Assembly (NCBI RefSeq): GCF_004569505.1
Contig: NZ_SPPK01000005.1
Location: forward strand, 62,001-126,000
Source of the DNA: Dysgonomonas mossii
GTDB lineage: Bacteria; Bacteroidota; Bacteroidia; Bacteroidales; Dysgonomonadaceae
Direction of reading: 5' to 3'
Length of the DNA: 64,000 nucleotides
Positions 25,057 through 34,413 of the stretch are shown here, in pieces. Below the pieces are notes generated by a model. That model worked only from the letters and a program-made list of their open reading frames with translations. It did no database searches and was not told the origin of the DNA. Both the position numbers and the translations under genes were made by a program. Position 1 is the stretch's first letter. Each line of letters starts with the position of its first letter.

Positions 25057-25647
25057 TTACTTTAATTCTCTTATTACTTTACATGGATTGCCTGCTGCAA
25101 GACAATTTGCAGGAATCGATTTTGTGACCACACTCCCTGCTCCGATAGTAGTATTGTCGCCGATAGTTACACCGGCAAGTATAATAGATCCGCCGCATAT
25201 CCATACATTGGAACCGATAGTAACCGGAGCCGAATCTATTTTCCAGAACGAAGGCGCAGCATTCTCATCCGTATTGTAAGATAAGCGTTCATTCGGGTTT
25301 ACGGGATGCGAAACAGCGTATATCTGTACATTGGGGCCTATGCCTGTATTATTCCCGATTGTTATTTTGTTGCAATCAAGAAACACACAATTCATATTGA
25401 TTTCGCAATTGTCTCCAATATGGATATTTTCACCATAATCGACATAAAAAGGTGCAGTAATCCAAACGTTTTCTCCTTTCGATCCAAGGATCTGACCGAG
25501 CAGTTTATCTAGCGTTTCTTTATCGTCGCTTGCTGTTTGGTTGTATTGCTGTGTTAGTTTTTTTGCCAAATGCCAGCGTGTAATCAATTCGGTATCTCCC
25601 GGATCATAATATTCGCCTGCCAGCATTTTCTCTTTCTCTGTTTTCAT
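25057..25647 (-). CDS. Maltose/galactoside O-acetyltransferase family protein (left-handed beta helix)
   Basis: A 196-residue hexapeptide-repeat acetyltransferase of the Maa/NodL/LacA group. An N-terminal helical segment (MLAGEYYDPGDTELITRWHLAKKL) is the maltose-acetyltransferase domain. Isoleucine-spaced hexapeptides run from about 75 to 190, and H114 in AVSHPVNP is the expected catalytic base. It transfers acetyl from acetyl-CoA to a sugar hydroxyl; the sugar is unknown. It lies 10 bases after the Dcu transporter gene, so the two are probably co-transcribed. Confidence 0.9.
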   Translation of the reverse strand: MKTEKEKMLAGEYYDPGDTELITRWHLAKKLTQQYNQTASDDKETLDKLLGQILGSKGENVWITAPFYVDYGENIHIGDNCEINMNCVFLDCNKITIGNNTGIGPNVQIYAVSHPVNPNERLSYNTDENAAPSFWKIDSAPVTIGSNVWICGGSIILAGVTIGDNTTIGAGSVVTKSIPANCLAAGNPCKVIRELK

Positions 25648-25657
25648 TTTGTGTATT

Positions 25658-26962
25658 TTATAGACCTGTTAAAGTGATGATTAATAACCCTACGCATACA
25701 GCGGTGATCGTAGCCACCAGCCCCGGAATCATAAACGAGTGATTGAGTACCCATCGTCCGATGCGGGTTGTTCCTGTGCGGTCAAAATTGATAGCAGCCA
25801 CTACTGTTGGGTAGTTGGGTAAGAAAAAGTACCCGTTGACTGTAGGGAACAATGCGATAAGCATCCAGGGCGATATACCCAGAGCAATACCTAATGGCAT
25901 CAATGCCCGTACGGTTGCAGCTTGGCTGTATAATAGAATAGACATAACAAATAAGGCGACACCAAATATCCAGGGCATGGAGGTAACAACCCCTTCTATA
26001 GAAGCACGAAGTTGCTCCATATTGCCGTTGATAAAAGTATCTCCCATCCATGCAATACCAAAGATGGCAACTACCGCTTGCATTCCTGCGACGAATACAG
26101 ACCCCTGAGCCGCTTTTATACCATCGGTACGTGTTAAGAGCAGAATGAGTGCAGCAGCCGAAAGCATCAGTATCTCTATAATGATGGGCATATTGAGCGT
26201 TTTACTTCCTATCTGCCTTAACCCATCTATAGATCCGAAAAGAATAATGAGAACGGTAGCCAATATAAAGATAAGGACGGATAACCCTGCTTTACTTTTT
26301 AGACTATATTTTTTTTTGTCAGAGACTTTATCTTGGCTGAACATTCCTGCACCGAGGCGTTTAAGATATTCAGGGTCTTCATGCAATTCTTTTCCCATGC
26401 GCATACTCACTAATGCACCAAGCAATACTCCTATCAGGGTTGAGGGTATGCTTATCATTAGAATGTTGAGTAAGGATATATTGTATCCGGCAAGCATGCT
26501 CAATAGGGCAACCGTTGCCGCAGAGATTGGGCTGGCGGTTATGGCTTGTTGTGAAGCGATTACGGCAATTGAAAGAGGTCGCTCGGGGCGTATTTTCGTT
26601 TCTCGTGCTACTTCGGCTATCACCGGCAGTACGGAGTAGGCGACATGCCCTGTTCCGGCTACGAATGTGAATAGATATGTGACGATTGGGCTGAACAGTG
26701 TGATCCGTTGGGGATGTTTACGCAGGAATTTTTCCGCAAGGGATACCATAAGGTCGAGCCCGCCTGCTGCCTGCATACAGCCCGCTGCTGCTATCACAGC
26801 GACTATCATCAGCATCACGTCGATAGGAGGGGAGGTTGGCTCCAAACCAAACCCGAAGACCAGAATAGCCAATCCGAGACCACCCATCACTCCAAGGCCG
26901 ATACCTTGCAAACGCGCGCCTACAATAATTGCGGCAAGTATAAAAAGAAACTGAATCAGCAT
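25658..26962 (-). CDS. Anaerobic C4-dicarboxylate transporter (Dcu family)
   Basis: A 434-residue integral membrane protein beginning MLIQFLFILAAIIVGARLQGIG, with about ten to twelve helices and the DcuA/DcuB patterns AAGGLDLMV and FVAGTGHVAYSVLPVIAEVA. Such carriers exchange fumarate, malate or aspartate for succinate, which fits the succinate-producing anaerobic metabolism of Bacteroidales. Whether it is the DcuA or DcuB type cannot be decided by eye. Confidence 0.9.
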   Translation of the reverse strand: MLIQFLFILAAIIVGARLQGIGLGVMGGLGLAILVFGFGLEPTSPPIDVMLMIVAVIAAAGCMQAAGGLDLMVSLAEKFLRKHPQRITLFSPIVTYLFTFVAGTGHVAYSVLPVIAEVARETKIRPERPLSIAVIASQQAITASPISAATVALLSMLAGYNISLLNILMISIPSTLIGVLLGALVSMRMGKELHEDPEYLKRLGAGMFSQDKVSDKKKYSLKSKAGLSVLIFILATVLIILFGSIDGLRQIGSKTLNMPIIIEILMLSAAALILLLTRTDGIKAAQGSVFVAGMQAVVAIFGIAWMGDTFINGNMEQLRASIEGVVTSMPWIFGVALFVMSILLYSQAATVRALMPLGIALGISPWMLIALFPTVNGYFFLPNYPTVVAAINFDRTGTTRIGRWVLNHSFMIPGLVATITAVCVGLLIITLTGL

Positions 26963-27020
26963 ATATTGCGATCAAAATGTTTAAAATATAACGACAAAAA
27001 TAGATGATTGTTTTTGTCTG

Positions 27021-27485
27021 TCATAATTTTAAGCGCATGGATGTATATGAAGGCTCTACAAAACCTAATTTTTTATATAGTTCCTTACCGTCATCTGTTG
27101 CGTACAGATCGATAGAAGAAACCCCTTTCTGTCTCGCTTCATTTATGATCTCTCGAATAACTTGTGAAGCAATGCCCTTGCGCCTGAATTCAGGATAAGT
27201 AACAACATTTAGCAATGTACCTGTCAATCCTGTGATAAAAGAAGGGTTTGCAGGCCTTTCTTGTATGATGAGGAATGCGGCAGATGCTATTTTGCCTGTT
27301 GGGTGTTTAGCTATCACAGCTATGAAATCTTCCAACGGGATATGCTTTGCCAAATAAACTTTTAGTTGAGCCCGGATCTCCTTTTCGTTCTGATCTGATA
27401 AACGTCCCTGATCCATTGTCAAGAAATCAATCCGAAGTCGGATCAGATCGCTAATATCATCCAAAGTTGCTTTGTAAATATTCAT
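27021..27485 (-). CDS. GNAT-family N-acetyltransferase
   Basis: A 154-residue single-domain GNAT protein. The acetyl-CoA binding loop is YPEFRRKGIASQVI, and the following DLYATDDGKELYKKLGF is the C-terminal GNAT signature. The substrate is unknown. It is a short monocistronic gene between the Dcu and antiporter genes. Confidence 0.88.
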   Translation of the reverse strand: MNIYKATLDDISDLIRLRIDFLTMDQGRLSDQNEKEIRAQLKVYLAKHIPLEDFIAVIAKHPTGKIASAAFLIIQERPANPSFITGLTGTLLNVVTYPEFRRKGIASQVIREIINEARQKGVSSIDLYATDDGKELYKKLGFVEPSYTSMRLKL

Positions 27486-27532
27486 TATTCTTGTTGCTAA
27501 AAAATTATATCCCGATTTATCTTTCTAACTTT

Positions 27533-29854
27533 TTATAGATGAAGATTTTCTTTTACAAAACCATATATACTTTGCTTATCTCCGATAATCCACAAAATAT
27601 CTCCAGTAGAGAAGGTTGTATTTGCCGGAGGATTGATCTTAACAGTTCCTTTACTCTCAAATCCCACGACAAAGCATTTCTTTTCTTTGCCCATTTCCGA
27701 TTCGTATAGGCTTTTGTTATTCAGAACAGAATTTTCTTCCACGATAAGTGATATACATTTGATGTTAGAATGCGGATCATTGTCTTGTTGCTTAGAGAAT
27801 TCGTGTATTGTCCGCAAAGTACTCTTGAACATTGTTATGCAATTCTTCATAGTCATCAGGCGGTCAATATTCATAATGTTTCCGGCCACTAAGAGCAGGT
27901 CGCCGGACTCTAGCACAAAGTCTCCGTTCGGAAAATATAGATCTTCTTCGCCTCTGCGTACTGTAATGATGATCAGATCGTATCGTTGCCTGAAGTCGGT
28001 ATCCTTAAGCATTTTATGCTCATATTCAGAACCGGGTTCCAGTTTGAATTTCCCTACATACAGGTTGCTTTCTATCCAGTTTGTATTGTCGAGATCGTAA
28101 ACGACTACTCCACCGTTCTGCTTTAGGGAATTTCTTCGTCTTTCTTCCAATATTCTCTGGTTGAAGTTTACTACAAACCTGTATTCTATTTTCCAATATA
28201 GCTTGAGCAGGTGCTTCGATTGTATCACAAGGAAGATAAGCACGCCAGCAATCAGTACCGATACCCAAATAGGGATGGTTAGAAACAGCCATAAGAGAAC
28301 ATAGATAAAAGCATAAGCAATGATAAACCGAAGGAGTATTAACGAAGATAGTATAATCCGGTTTCTTACACTTCGTTGCCAAAGTTTCAATATCAGGTAA
28401 GGCTGTTGCCCTCCTCTATAGACAAGCCCTTTGAGAATTGGAGAGATAGCCAGAAAAGTGATTACAAGGCAAATAATATTTCCCCAAGGTTCTGCTATAT
28501 GTTCGTTGATAAATGGAGCGATGAAGCTCGATGTAACGATAATAGCACCAATACATAATGATATGAAAACAATGACATTCGATATGTAATTAGTTAAAAA
28601 TACACTCCAGTCACTTTGATTTTTAGGATTTTCAAGCCTTTCGTCTTTTTCAAGTATTTTCTGCCTCCATGAGTCGGGTATGGTTTTCATCATCCAATTA
28701 TAAAAAGGAATACTTGCAGCCATAAGGTATGGAGTAGTAAACGTAGTAAGTATAGAAACGGCAATAATGATAGGGTAAATAAAATTGTCTGCCAATTGAT
28801 AGGCTATAGCCGAACTTGCCACGATAAAAGCAAACTCGCCAACCTGAGCCATACTGAATCCCGACTGGATAGATACTAACATCGATTCGCCGGATAAGCG
28901 TGCTCCTACAGCAGTGAATATTATTTTTCCTAATAAAACGGCCAATGTAATTATGATTACACTCACGAAGTTCTCTTGTATTACGGTAGGATTCATCATC
29001 ATACCCACCGAAACAAAAAAGACGGCTCCGAAAAAATCTTTTATCGGTTTGGTTAGGGTTTCTATTTTTTCAAGCTTTATTGTTTCTGCTAAAATAGATC
29101 CCATGATAAATGCGCCCAATGCCGAAGAAAGTTCAACTTCTGTAGCAAAGACTACCATACCCAAACACAAGCCTAAGGAAATGATAAGCAGTGTTTCATC
29201 ATTGAGCCATTTTTTTGCTTTTTTGAGAAAGGTAGGTATAAGGAATATACCACATACAACCCATACGACCATAAAGAAGATCAGTTTCCCTAAGCTGAGC
29301 AACATTTCGGTGCCTTCAAAGTGGCGGCTTACGGCAATCGTTCCCATAAATACCATGACAAGGATGGCAAAAAGGTCGTCAAATATAAGTATGCCGAAAA
29401 CTACTTCTGTAAAACGTTTGCCTCTATATTTCGGGTCTTCAAATCCTTTTACGATAATAGTAGTGGACGATAAACAGAGCATACAGCCTAATATAAGACT
29501 GTTCCATGTACCCCATCCGAGCCATAGCCCGATAAAGTAACCGGATACACCGAGCCCTATGGCAATCATAATGAGTGTTATAAACCCTGTCTTTCCATTA
29601 CTGATGAGTTTCTTGAAGCTAAATTCAAGCCCCATACCAAATAAGAGGAATATAACACCAATCTCTGCCCAGATATTTATATTTTCAGCATCGGTAACTG
29701 TAGGGAAAAAACTGGAGTGTGGACCTGTCAAGAATCCTGCAACTATATACCCTAATACTAAAGGTTGGTTTAACCATTTGAATATGATGGTTATTATTCC
29801 CGCAATTATCAATATAAAAGCTAAATCGCTAATTATAGATGGTAAATGAGTCAT
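27533..29854 (-). CDS. CPA2 cation:proton antiporter with two TrkA-C domains
   Basis: A 773-residue membrane protein. Residues 1-390 are a KefB/NapA-like exchanger with about 12 helices (FLTGPHSSFFP; EIGVIFLLFGMGLEFSF; FGILIFDDLFAILVM holding the acidic transport residues). Four further helices lie at about 420-560. Two TrkA-C-type domains follow at about 590-675 and 695-770. The NAD-binding TrkA-N domain of true Kef channels is absent, so ligand control must differ. It exports K+ or Na+ in exchange for protons. Confidence 0.88.
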   Translation of the reverse strand: MTHLPSIISDLAFILIIAGIITIIFKWLNQPLVLGYIVAGFLTGPHSSFFPTVTDAENINIWAEIGVIFLLFGMGLEFSFKKLISNGKTGFITLIMIAIGLGVSGYFIGLWLGWGTWNSLILGCMLCLSSTTIIVKGFEDPKYRGKRFTEVVFGILIFDDLFAILVMVFMGTIAVSRHFEGTEMLLSLGKLIFFMVVWVVCGIFLIPTFLKKAKKWLNDETLLIISLGLCLGMVVFATEVELSSALGAFIMGSILAETIKLEKIETLTKPIKDFFGAVFFVSVGMMMNPTVIQENFVSVIIITLAVLLGKIIFTAVGARLSGESMLVSIQSGFSMAQVGEFAFIVASSAIAYQLADNFIYPIIIAVSILTTFTTPYLMAASIPFYNWMMKTIPDSWRQKILEKDERLENPKNQSDWSVFLTNYISNVIVFISLCIGAIIVTSSFIAPFINEHIAEPWGNIICLVITFLAISPILKGLVYRGGQQPYLILKLWQRSVRNRIILSSLILLRFIIAYAFIYVLLWLFLTIPIWVSVLIAGVLIFLVIQSKHLLKLYWKIEYRFVVNFNQRILEERRRNSLKQNGGVVVYDLDNTNWIESNLYVGKFKLEPGSEYEHKMLKDTDFRQRYDLIIITVRRGEEDLYFPNGDFVLESGDLLLVAGNIMNIDRLMTMKNCITMFKSTLRTIHEFSKQQDNDPHSNIKCISLIVEENSVLNNKSLYESEMGKEKKCFVVGFESKGTVKINPPANTTFSTGDILWIIGDKQSIYGFVKENLHL

Positions 29855-29968
29855 TGTGTTTATTTTATATGTGAACTAGAACTTTCTTTTTAGACAAAAC
29901 TGTTTCATGTGGATAGTTTATTTATCTACAAATGAATGCTCTATATAATCTATTATTTGTGAATATAA

Positions 29969-30009
29969 TTTAACCCTTCGGTAATCCTAGCAATTAGGAA
30001 ATGGTTAAA
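29969..30009. repeat. Nested inverted repeat in a gene-free stretch
   Basis: Outer arms TTTAACC/GGTTAAA (29969-29975 and 30003-30009) enclose inner arms TCCTA/TAGGA (29985-29989 and 29995-29999). It could be an operator or an RNA hairpin. It lies between the divergent antiporter gene and the DUF2625 operon. The rest of 29855-30240 shows no gene or other structure. Confidence 0.35.
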
Positions 30010-30250
30010 AATACAGTATTTCACGCTTTTATGGGTATAAATTTAATAAAAATTGTCGGAACTTGGACATTCTTTTTTTGTTGAATGGGATTTTTAATAC
30101 TGCAAACAGCCGATATTTTGTATTCTTTTATAATTGATTAGGTTGACTTTTTGTTCTTATAATCAATTGTTTAAATGTATGTTTAGTAGTGTGTCCGGAT
30201 ATATTCTATTATTCTTTCATTAATTATTTAGAGAATATCTATAAATATAC

Positions 30251-30258
30251 TACTTTTG
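30251..30258 (+). promoter_or_regulatory. -7 box of the DUF2625-xanthine operon
   Basis: TACTTTTG fits TAnnTTTG and lies 53 bases before the ATG at 30312. No clear -33 TTG is seen. No purine riboswitch-like structure is apparent between it and the first gene. Confidence 0.5.
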
Positions 30259-30311
30259 CACCTTAAATTAAAAATGAGGTAAACGACGTTTTACCATCAG
30301 TATATGTGCCA

Positions 30312-30980
30312 ATGCGTACGCTACAAGAGCTTGTAAACACGGAAGACCCGGGTTGGCCGATTGTAAAAAAATGGATTGATCAGGCCAAAAACAAGGTGGA
30401 AATTCTGCCTTGCGAGCGTCAACGAGCCGAAAAAAGTCTGATACACACACAAGTTACCACACGCTCTCTGATGGGAGCAATTATCTACGAAACAGGCGGG
30501 CTATTAATAGACAATGGATGGATTCGTATTCTTGGATCAGGCAGTGATCGTATGAAAAGAACTCTTCCCGACTGGAATATGGGTAAATCTTTTTCTGAAT
30601 TTGGAGAACCTGCTCCATATTTATTGGTTGCAGACGATGCCATCGGCGGGTTTTATGCAATTAACGGAGGTTTTTTGGGAGAAGACGCCGGAAACCTATA
30701 CTACTTTGCTCCCGATATGCTTCAATGGATTCCTTTGGAAATGGAATATAGCCAGTTTCTTTTATTCTGCTTCGAGACAGATATGGATGAATTTTATCCC
30801 GGTATGAGGTGGGATGGCTGGCAACAGGATGTAATGCATCTGCGCCCTGACTATGCATATAGTTTTTTCCCTTTTTTGTGGACTGAAGAAGCTAAAGACA
30901 TCAATACTATAGAAAGAAATGCTATTCCGATTGAAGAAGTATATAGCTTCAATATGGAATCGATGAATATAAAAGGTTAA
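30312..30980 (+). CDS. DUF2625-family protein
   Basis: A 222-residue cytoplasmic protein without signal peptide or membrane helix. It matches the DUF2625 family as I know it: MRTLQELVNTEDPGWPIVKKW at the start, GLLIDNGWIRILGSGS and ADDAIGGFYAINGG in the middle, and MRWDGWQQDV near the end. No biochemical role is established. The ATG at 30312 was preferred over a GTG two codons earlier. It precedes a xanthine permease by 24 bases and is probably co-transcribed with purine-salvage genes. Confidence 0.8.
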   Translation: MRTLQELVNTEDPGWPIVKKWIDQAKNKVEILPCERQRAEKSLIHTQVTTRSLMGAIIYETGGLLIDNGWIRILGSGSDRMKRTLPDWNMGKSFSEFGEPAPYLLVADDAIGGFYAINGGFLGEDAGNLYYFAPDMLQWIPLEMEYSQFLLFCFETDMDEFYPGMRWDGWQQDVMHLRPDYAYSFFPFLWTEEAKDINTIERNAIPIEEVYSFNMESMNIKG

Positions 30981-30992
30981 TAATCAAAAAAG

Positions 30993-30999
30993 AAGGAGG
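30993..30999 (+). promoter_or_regulatory. Unusually good Shine-Dalgarno for the permease
   Basis: AAGGAGG sits five bases before the ATG at 31005. Most genes in this window have AT-rich upstream regions without such a site, as is usual in Bacteroidetes, so this one stands out and confirms the start. Confidence 0.6.
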
Positions 31000-31004
31000 C
31001 TCAA

Positions 31005-32387
31005 ATGGAAATGACAGAAAATGAGGTTGATAAATTTATCCAACCGATTCGCAAAACAGATCTTATTTATCAGATAGAAGATAATCCTCCATTTAAAGAG
31101 GCTGTCTTTGCCGGTTTACAGCATCTTTTGGCTATATTTATAGCTATCATAACCCCTCCGCTGATTATTTCCCAGGCTCTAAATTTTACTGTCGAAACAA
31201 CAGGGTTTCTTGTTTCTATGGCTTTATTGGCGTCGGGTATATCTACATTTATACAATGCCGTAAGTTTGGCCCCGTAGGTTGCGGCCTGCTTTGTATACA
31301 AGGTACAAGTTTCTCCTTCATTGGTGCGCTTACCGCTAGTTTTGCCGCCAAAGGTGATATGGGCGAAGCTGCTATACTTGCCGCTATATTCGGAGTATGT
31401 ATTGCCGCATCACCTGTGGAAATGATAGTTAGCCGATTACTTAAATATACAAAAAAGATTATCACTCCTCTTGTTTCAGGTATAGTGGTTACAATGATAG
31501 GACTTTCTCTTATAAAAGTGGCTATTATTTCTTGTGGAGGAGGTTTCAATGCGATGAGTGTTGAGGGTGCAAGATCATTTGGCAGTATGCAGAACTTAGG
31601 TCTGGCTGCACTTGTTCTTGTTTCTATACTTGTATTGAACAGTATAAGGAATAAATATATCCGCATGAGCTCTATTATCATAGGTATTATCATAGGATAT
31701 GTGACTGCTTATTTTATGGGCTGGATAGATTTCTCTAAGATGGGAGCGATAGGGGCAATAACAATTCCTCAGCCGTTTAAGTATGGTCTGGGCTTTGACC
31801 TGTCTGCATTTATCGCGGTTGCTCTTATCTACTTTATAACTTCGATAGAAGCTTATGGTGATATTACAGCCAATTCGATGATTGGTGGAGAACCTATTGA
31901 AGGTCCTAAGTTTATGAAACGTGTACAAGGAGGCGTATTGGCCGATGGTATAAATTCTGCTTTAGCAGGAGTGCTCAACTCTTTCCCGAATTCAATATTT
32001 GCTCAAAACAATGGTTTGATACAGTTGACAGGTGTTGCCAGTCGTCGTGTAGGTTATTATATTGCCGCATTTCTGGTTATTCTGAGTGCTTTCCCTTTTG
32101 TTGGAGGTATATTCTCTATTATGCCTGAGCCTGTATTGGGTGGAGCTACACTTTTGATGTTCGGTACGGTAGCTGCCTCAGGTGTGCGTATTATTGCTTC
32201 TCAGGATATCGACAGAAAAGCAATACTTGTACTTGCAGTAAGCTTTGCATGTGGGCTGGGAGTTGAACTAGTACCTAATATTCTTTCGCAGATGCCTGCT
32301 ACCATAAGCGGTATTTTCTCGTCCGGTATTACTACAGGAGGTGTAGTTGCTATAATCGCTAATGTTGTTATCCGTATTAAGGAATAA
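31005..32387 (+). CDS. pbuX: Xanthine/uracil permease, NCS2 family (xanthine permease)
   Basis: A 460-residue NCS2 nucleobase:cation symporter with about 14 membrane segments. Recognisable features are [20 protein letters not shown] near the start, the QGTSFSF segment, [19 protein letters not shown] with the conserved acidic residues, and the NCS2 motif [22 protein letters not shown]. It imports a purine base by ion symport. Xanthine is inferred because a xanthine phosphoribosyltransferase follows 11 bases downstream. Confidence 0.88.
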   Translation: MEMTENEVDKFIQPIRKTDLIYQIEDNPPFKEAVFAGLQHLLAIFIAIITPPLIISQALNFTVETTGFLVSMALLASGISTFIQCRKFGPVGCGLLCIQGTSFSFIGALTASFAAKGDMGEAAILAAIFGVCIAASPVEMIVSRLLKYTKKIITPLVSGIVVTMIGLSLIKVAIISCGGGFNAMSVEGARSFGSMQNLGLAALVLVSILVLNSIRNKYIRMSSIIIGIIIGYVTAYFMGWIDFSKMGAIGAITIPQPFKYGLGFDLSAFIAVALIYFITSIEAYGDITANSMIGGEPIEGPKFMKRVQGGVLADGINSALAGVLNSFPNSIFAQNNGLIQLTGVASRRVGYYIAAFLVILSAFPFVGGIFSIMPEPVLGGATLLMFGTVAASGVRIIASQDIDRKAILVLAVSFACGLGVELVPNILSQMPATISGIFSSGITTGGVVAIIANVVIRIKE

Positions 32388-32398
32388 AAAATATTACA

Positions 32399-32968
32399 AT
32401 GAAATTACTTAAAGATCGTATTCTAAAAGACGGAAAAAGTTTTGAAGGAGGAATCCTTAAAGTAGATAGTTTTATCAATCATCAGATGGATCCTATTCTG
32501 ATGAAATCGATAGGCGTTGAGTTTGTTCGTCGTTTTGGGAATATGCCTATCAACAAAGTTGTTACAATTGAAGCTAGTGGTATTGCTCCGGCTATTATGC
32601 TGGGATACTTACTTGAGCTGCCTGTTGTTTTCGTAAAAAAGGCCGTGCCTAAAACAATGGTGAATATGTTGTCTACTACAGTATATTCTTTTACAAAAGA
32701 CAAGGAATATACTGTATCGGTAAGTGGTGATTTTCTTACAAAGGACGATAAGGTGGTATTTATTGATGACTTTCTTGCAAACGGAAATGCTGCGGTAGGT
32801 GTATATGATATTATTAAACAGTCGGGTGCTGAACTATATGGTATGGGCTTTATTATCGAGAAAAGCTTTCAGGACGGCGGACGACGTTTGCGCGAGCTGG
32901 GGATTCATGTAGAGTCGTTAGCTAAAATAAAAGAATTAGGAGCGAATAAAATTATTTTTGAAGAATAG
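32399..32968 (+). CDS. xpt: Xanthine phosphoribosyltransferase
   Basis: A 189-residue type I phosphoribosyltransferase close to Bacillus Xpt in length and sequence: [22 protein letters not shown] at the start and the PRPP loop [16 protein letters not shown] at about 119-134. It converts xanthine and PRPP to XMP, coupling with the upstream permease for salvage. The pair permease-xpt is a familiar operon. Confidence 0.93.
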   Translation: MKLLKDRILKDGKSFEGGILKVDSFINHQMDPILMKSIGVEFVRRFGNMPINKVVTIEASGIAPAIMLGYLLELPVVFVKKAVPKTMVNMLSTTVYSFTKDKEYTVSVSGDFLTKDDKVVFIDDFLANGNAAVGVYDIIKQSGAELYGMGFIIEKSFQDGGRRLRELGIHVESLAKIKELGANKIIFEE

Positions 32969-33018
32969 AAGTAAGTGATTTAAACATTTTGGTAGTGTCC
33001 TCTTTATGAAGAAGTATG

Positions 33019-33026
33019 TATCTTTG
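33019..33026 (+). promoter_or_regulatory. -7 box of rsmE
   Basis: TATCTTTG followed by TAAAGAG, 27 bases before the rsmE ATG; the same 15-base string is found at the phoB promoter. Confidence 0.5.
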
Positions 33027-33052
33027 TAAAGAGGATCTGATTTTTAAGAAGA

Positions 33053-33757
33053 ATGGATAAGACAATTTTCTATACACCCGATATATTGAGTAATCCCGAA
33101 TTACCTCTCGAGGAAGCGCAACATTGTATAAAGGTACTGCGTAAAAAGGAGGGGGATGAGATCCTTTTAACAGATGGGAAAGGGAGTTTTTATGATGCTG
33201 AAATCATACAGGCTAACCCTAAACATTGTCACGTAAATATCCTGAAAACAATAGTACAGCCCAAAAACTGGGAGTGTAATATTCATATTGCTTTTGCCCC
33301 TACAAAAAATATAGATCGAATCGAATGGTTTGCTGAGAAGGCAACAGAAATAGGTGTAGATCGGTTTTCTCCGCTTCTTTGTCAACATTCGGAGCGCAGA
33401 GAAATAAAGCTTCAGCGAATAGAGAAAATTCTCGTTTCGGCAATGAAGCAATCGCAAAAAGCAATCCTTCCTCAATTGGATGAAATGCAATCTTTTTCGA
33501 AGTTTGTTAAACAAGATTTTGAAGGACAAAAATTTATCGCTCATTGCTATCCCTCTGAAAAGAAATCGTTGAAGGATGCTTATAAATTAGGGGAAAATGT
33601 TCTGATCTTGATTGGCCCTGAAGGCGATTTTTCGGAGCAGGAAGTAGAAGAGGCAATAAAAAATGGCTTTCAACCTGTTACTTTAGGGGAAAGCCGCTTG
33701 CGTACCGAGACAGCAGCATTAGCCGCATGTCATTCTATTCATGTGCTAAACTGGTAG
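33053..33757 (+). CDS. rsmE: 16S rRNA (uracil(1498)-N3)-methyltransferase RsmE
   Basis: A 234-residue SPOUT methyltransferase. A PUA-like N-terminal domain precedes the knotted SAM site: FAPTKNIDRIEWFAEKATEIG, LIGPEGDFSEQEVEEA (about 182-197) and the end signature VTLGESRLRTETAAL. It methylates U1498 of 16S rRNA. It is monocistronic and converges with the DUF3256 gene three bases away. Confidence 0.94.
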   Translation: MDKTIFYTPDILSNPELPLEEAQHCIKVLRKKEGDEILLTDGKGSFYDAEIIQANPKHCHVNILKTIVQPKNWECNIHIAFAPTKNIDRIEWFAEKATEIGVDRFSPLLCQHSERREIKLQRIEKILVSAMKQSQKAILPQLDEMQSFSKFVKQDFEGQKFIAHCYPSEKKSLKDAYKLGENVLILIGPEGDFSEQEVEEAIKNGFQPVTLGESRLRTETAALAACHSIHVLNW

Positions 33758-33760
33758 CAC

Positions 33761-34402
33761 TTATTCGGGCTTGAAAGAGAGCTTATCCCATGTATAGCGT
33801 TTAGGATTTTCGATGAGGAAAGGCTCTATCATCTTGTAATCTTCCCCGGTAAGATAATTCTCTATATCGTAATTTATTTCTAACGATGTGCTGTCGGGCG
33901 AAAGATCTATTGTTATCGGATTCATATCCAGTGCAGCATAAGCGTTGCGAAATTCTTGGCTATTCTTGTCTGTATTTGGTATAATGAAAGTATCCTTGTT
34001 TATCTTCGGAAACAGATCATTTTGAGGTATCGGGAACCATTGTGTAGTATAAAATTGTATTTGACTGTCACACGCTTTTCCACAAACAGTCTTTACAACA
34101 CAAATTATCTTCGATTCGTTTATCAAAGGCAAAAGCTTTATCTGAACTGTTCCGGCCTCGGAAGTTTGCAGGGATATGTAATCAGAAGAAATGCCAATTC
34201 TTTCTATTTCTCCAAAAGAACCCCTTGGAGCTGTAATGCCTGTAGTATCATTCGGATTCGAAAGCAGTTTTTCTTTTCCGGCTGCGTCGAGCCCTGTAAT
34301 CATGTTTTCGGGCATAGCAAGAAAAATTGTTTTCAGATCTTGAGCCGAAACTCCGGAAACAATACTGAATATGATAATAATTGCAAGTATAAACTTTCTC
34401 AT
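33761..34402 (-). CDS. DUF3256-family exported protein
   Basis: A 213-residue protein with a signal peptide (cleavage after VSAQ at about 21). It fits DUF3256, a Bacteroidales family: LKTIFLAMPENMI, then SSDYISLQTSEAGTVQIKLLP, then a pair of cysteines in VKTVCGKACDSQI and TQWFPIPQ. The role is unknown. It lies directly downstream of a DMT permease gene on the same strand (gap 11 bases). Confidence 0.8.
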   Translation of the reverse strand: MRKFILAIIIIFSIVSGVSAQDLKTIFLAMPENMITGLDAAGKEKLLSNPNDTTGITAPRGSFGEIERIGISSDYISLQTSEAGTVQIKLLPLINESKIICVVKTVCGKACDSQIQFYTTQWFPIPQNDLFPKINKDTFIIPNTDKNSQEFRNAYAALDMNPITIDLSPDSTSLEINYDIENYLTGEDYKMIEPFLIENPKRYTWDKLSFKPE

Positions 34403-34413
34403 TTTGTATCGAA

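Noticed and set aside
26145..26639. 164-codon plus-strand ORF and neighbouring long frames opposite the Dcu gene
   Set aside because: They are antisense shadows of a well-supported transporter gene and show no family features.
28914..29540. 208-codon plus-strand ORF opposite the CPA2 antiporter
   Set aside because: Antisense shadow; low-complexity Ser/Thr/Ile/Lys composition with no motif.
31070..31693. 207-codon minus-strand ORF opposite the xanthine permease
   Set aside because: Antisense shadow of a gene with strong family match and a clear Shine-Dalgarno.
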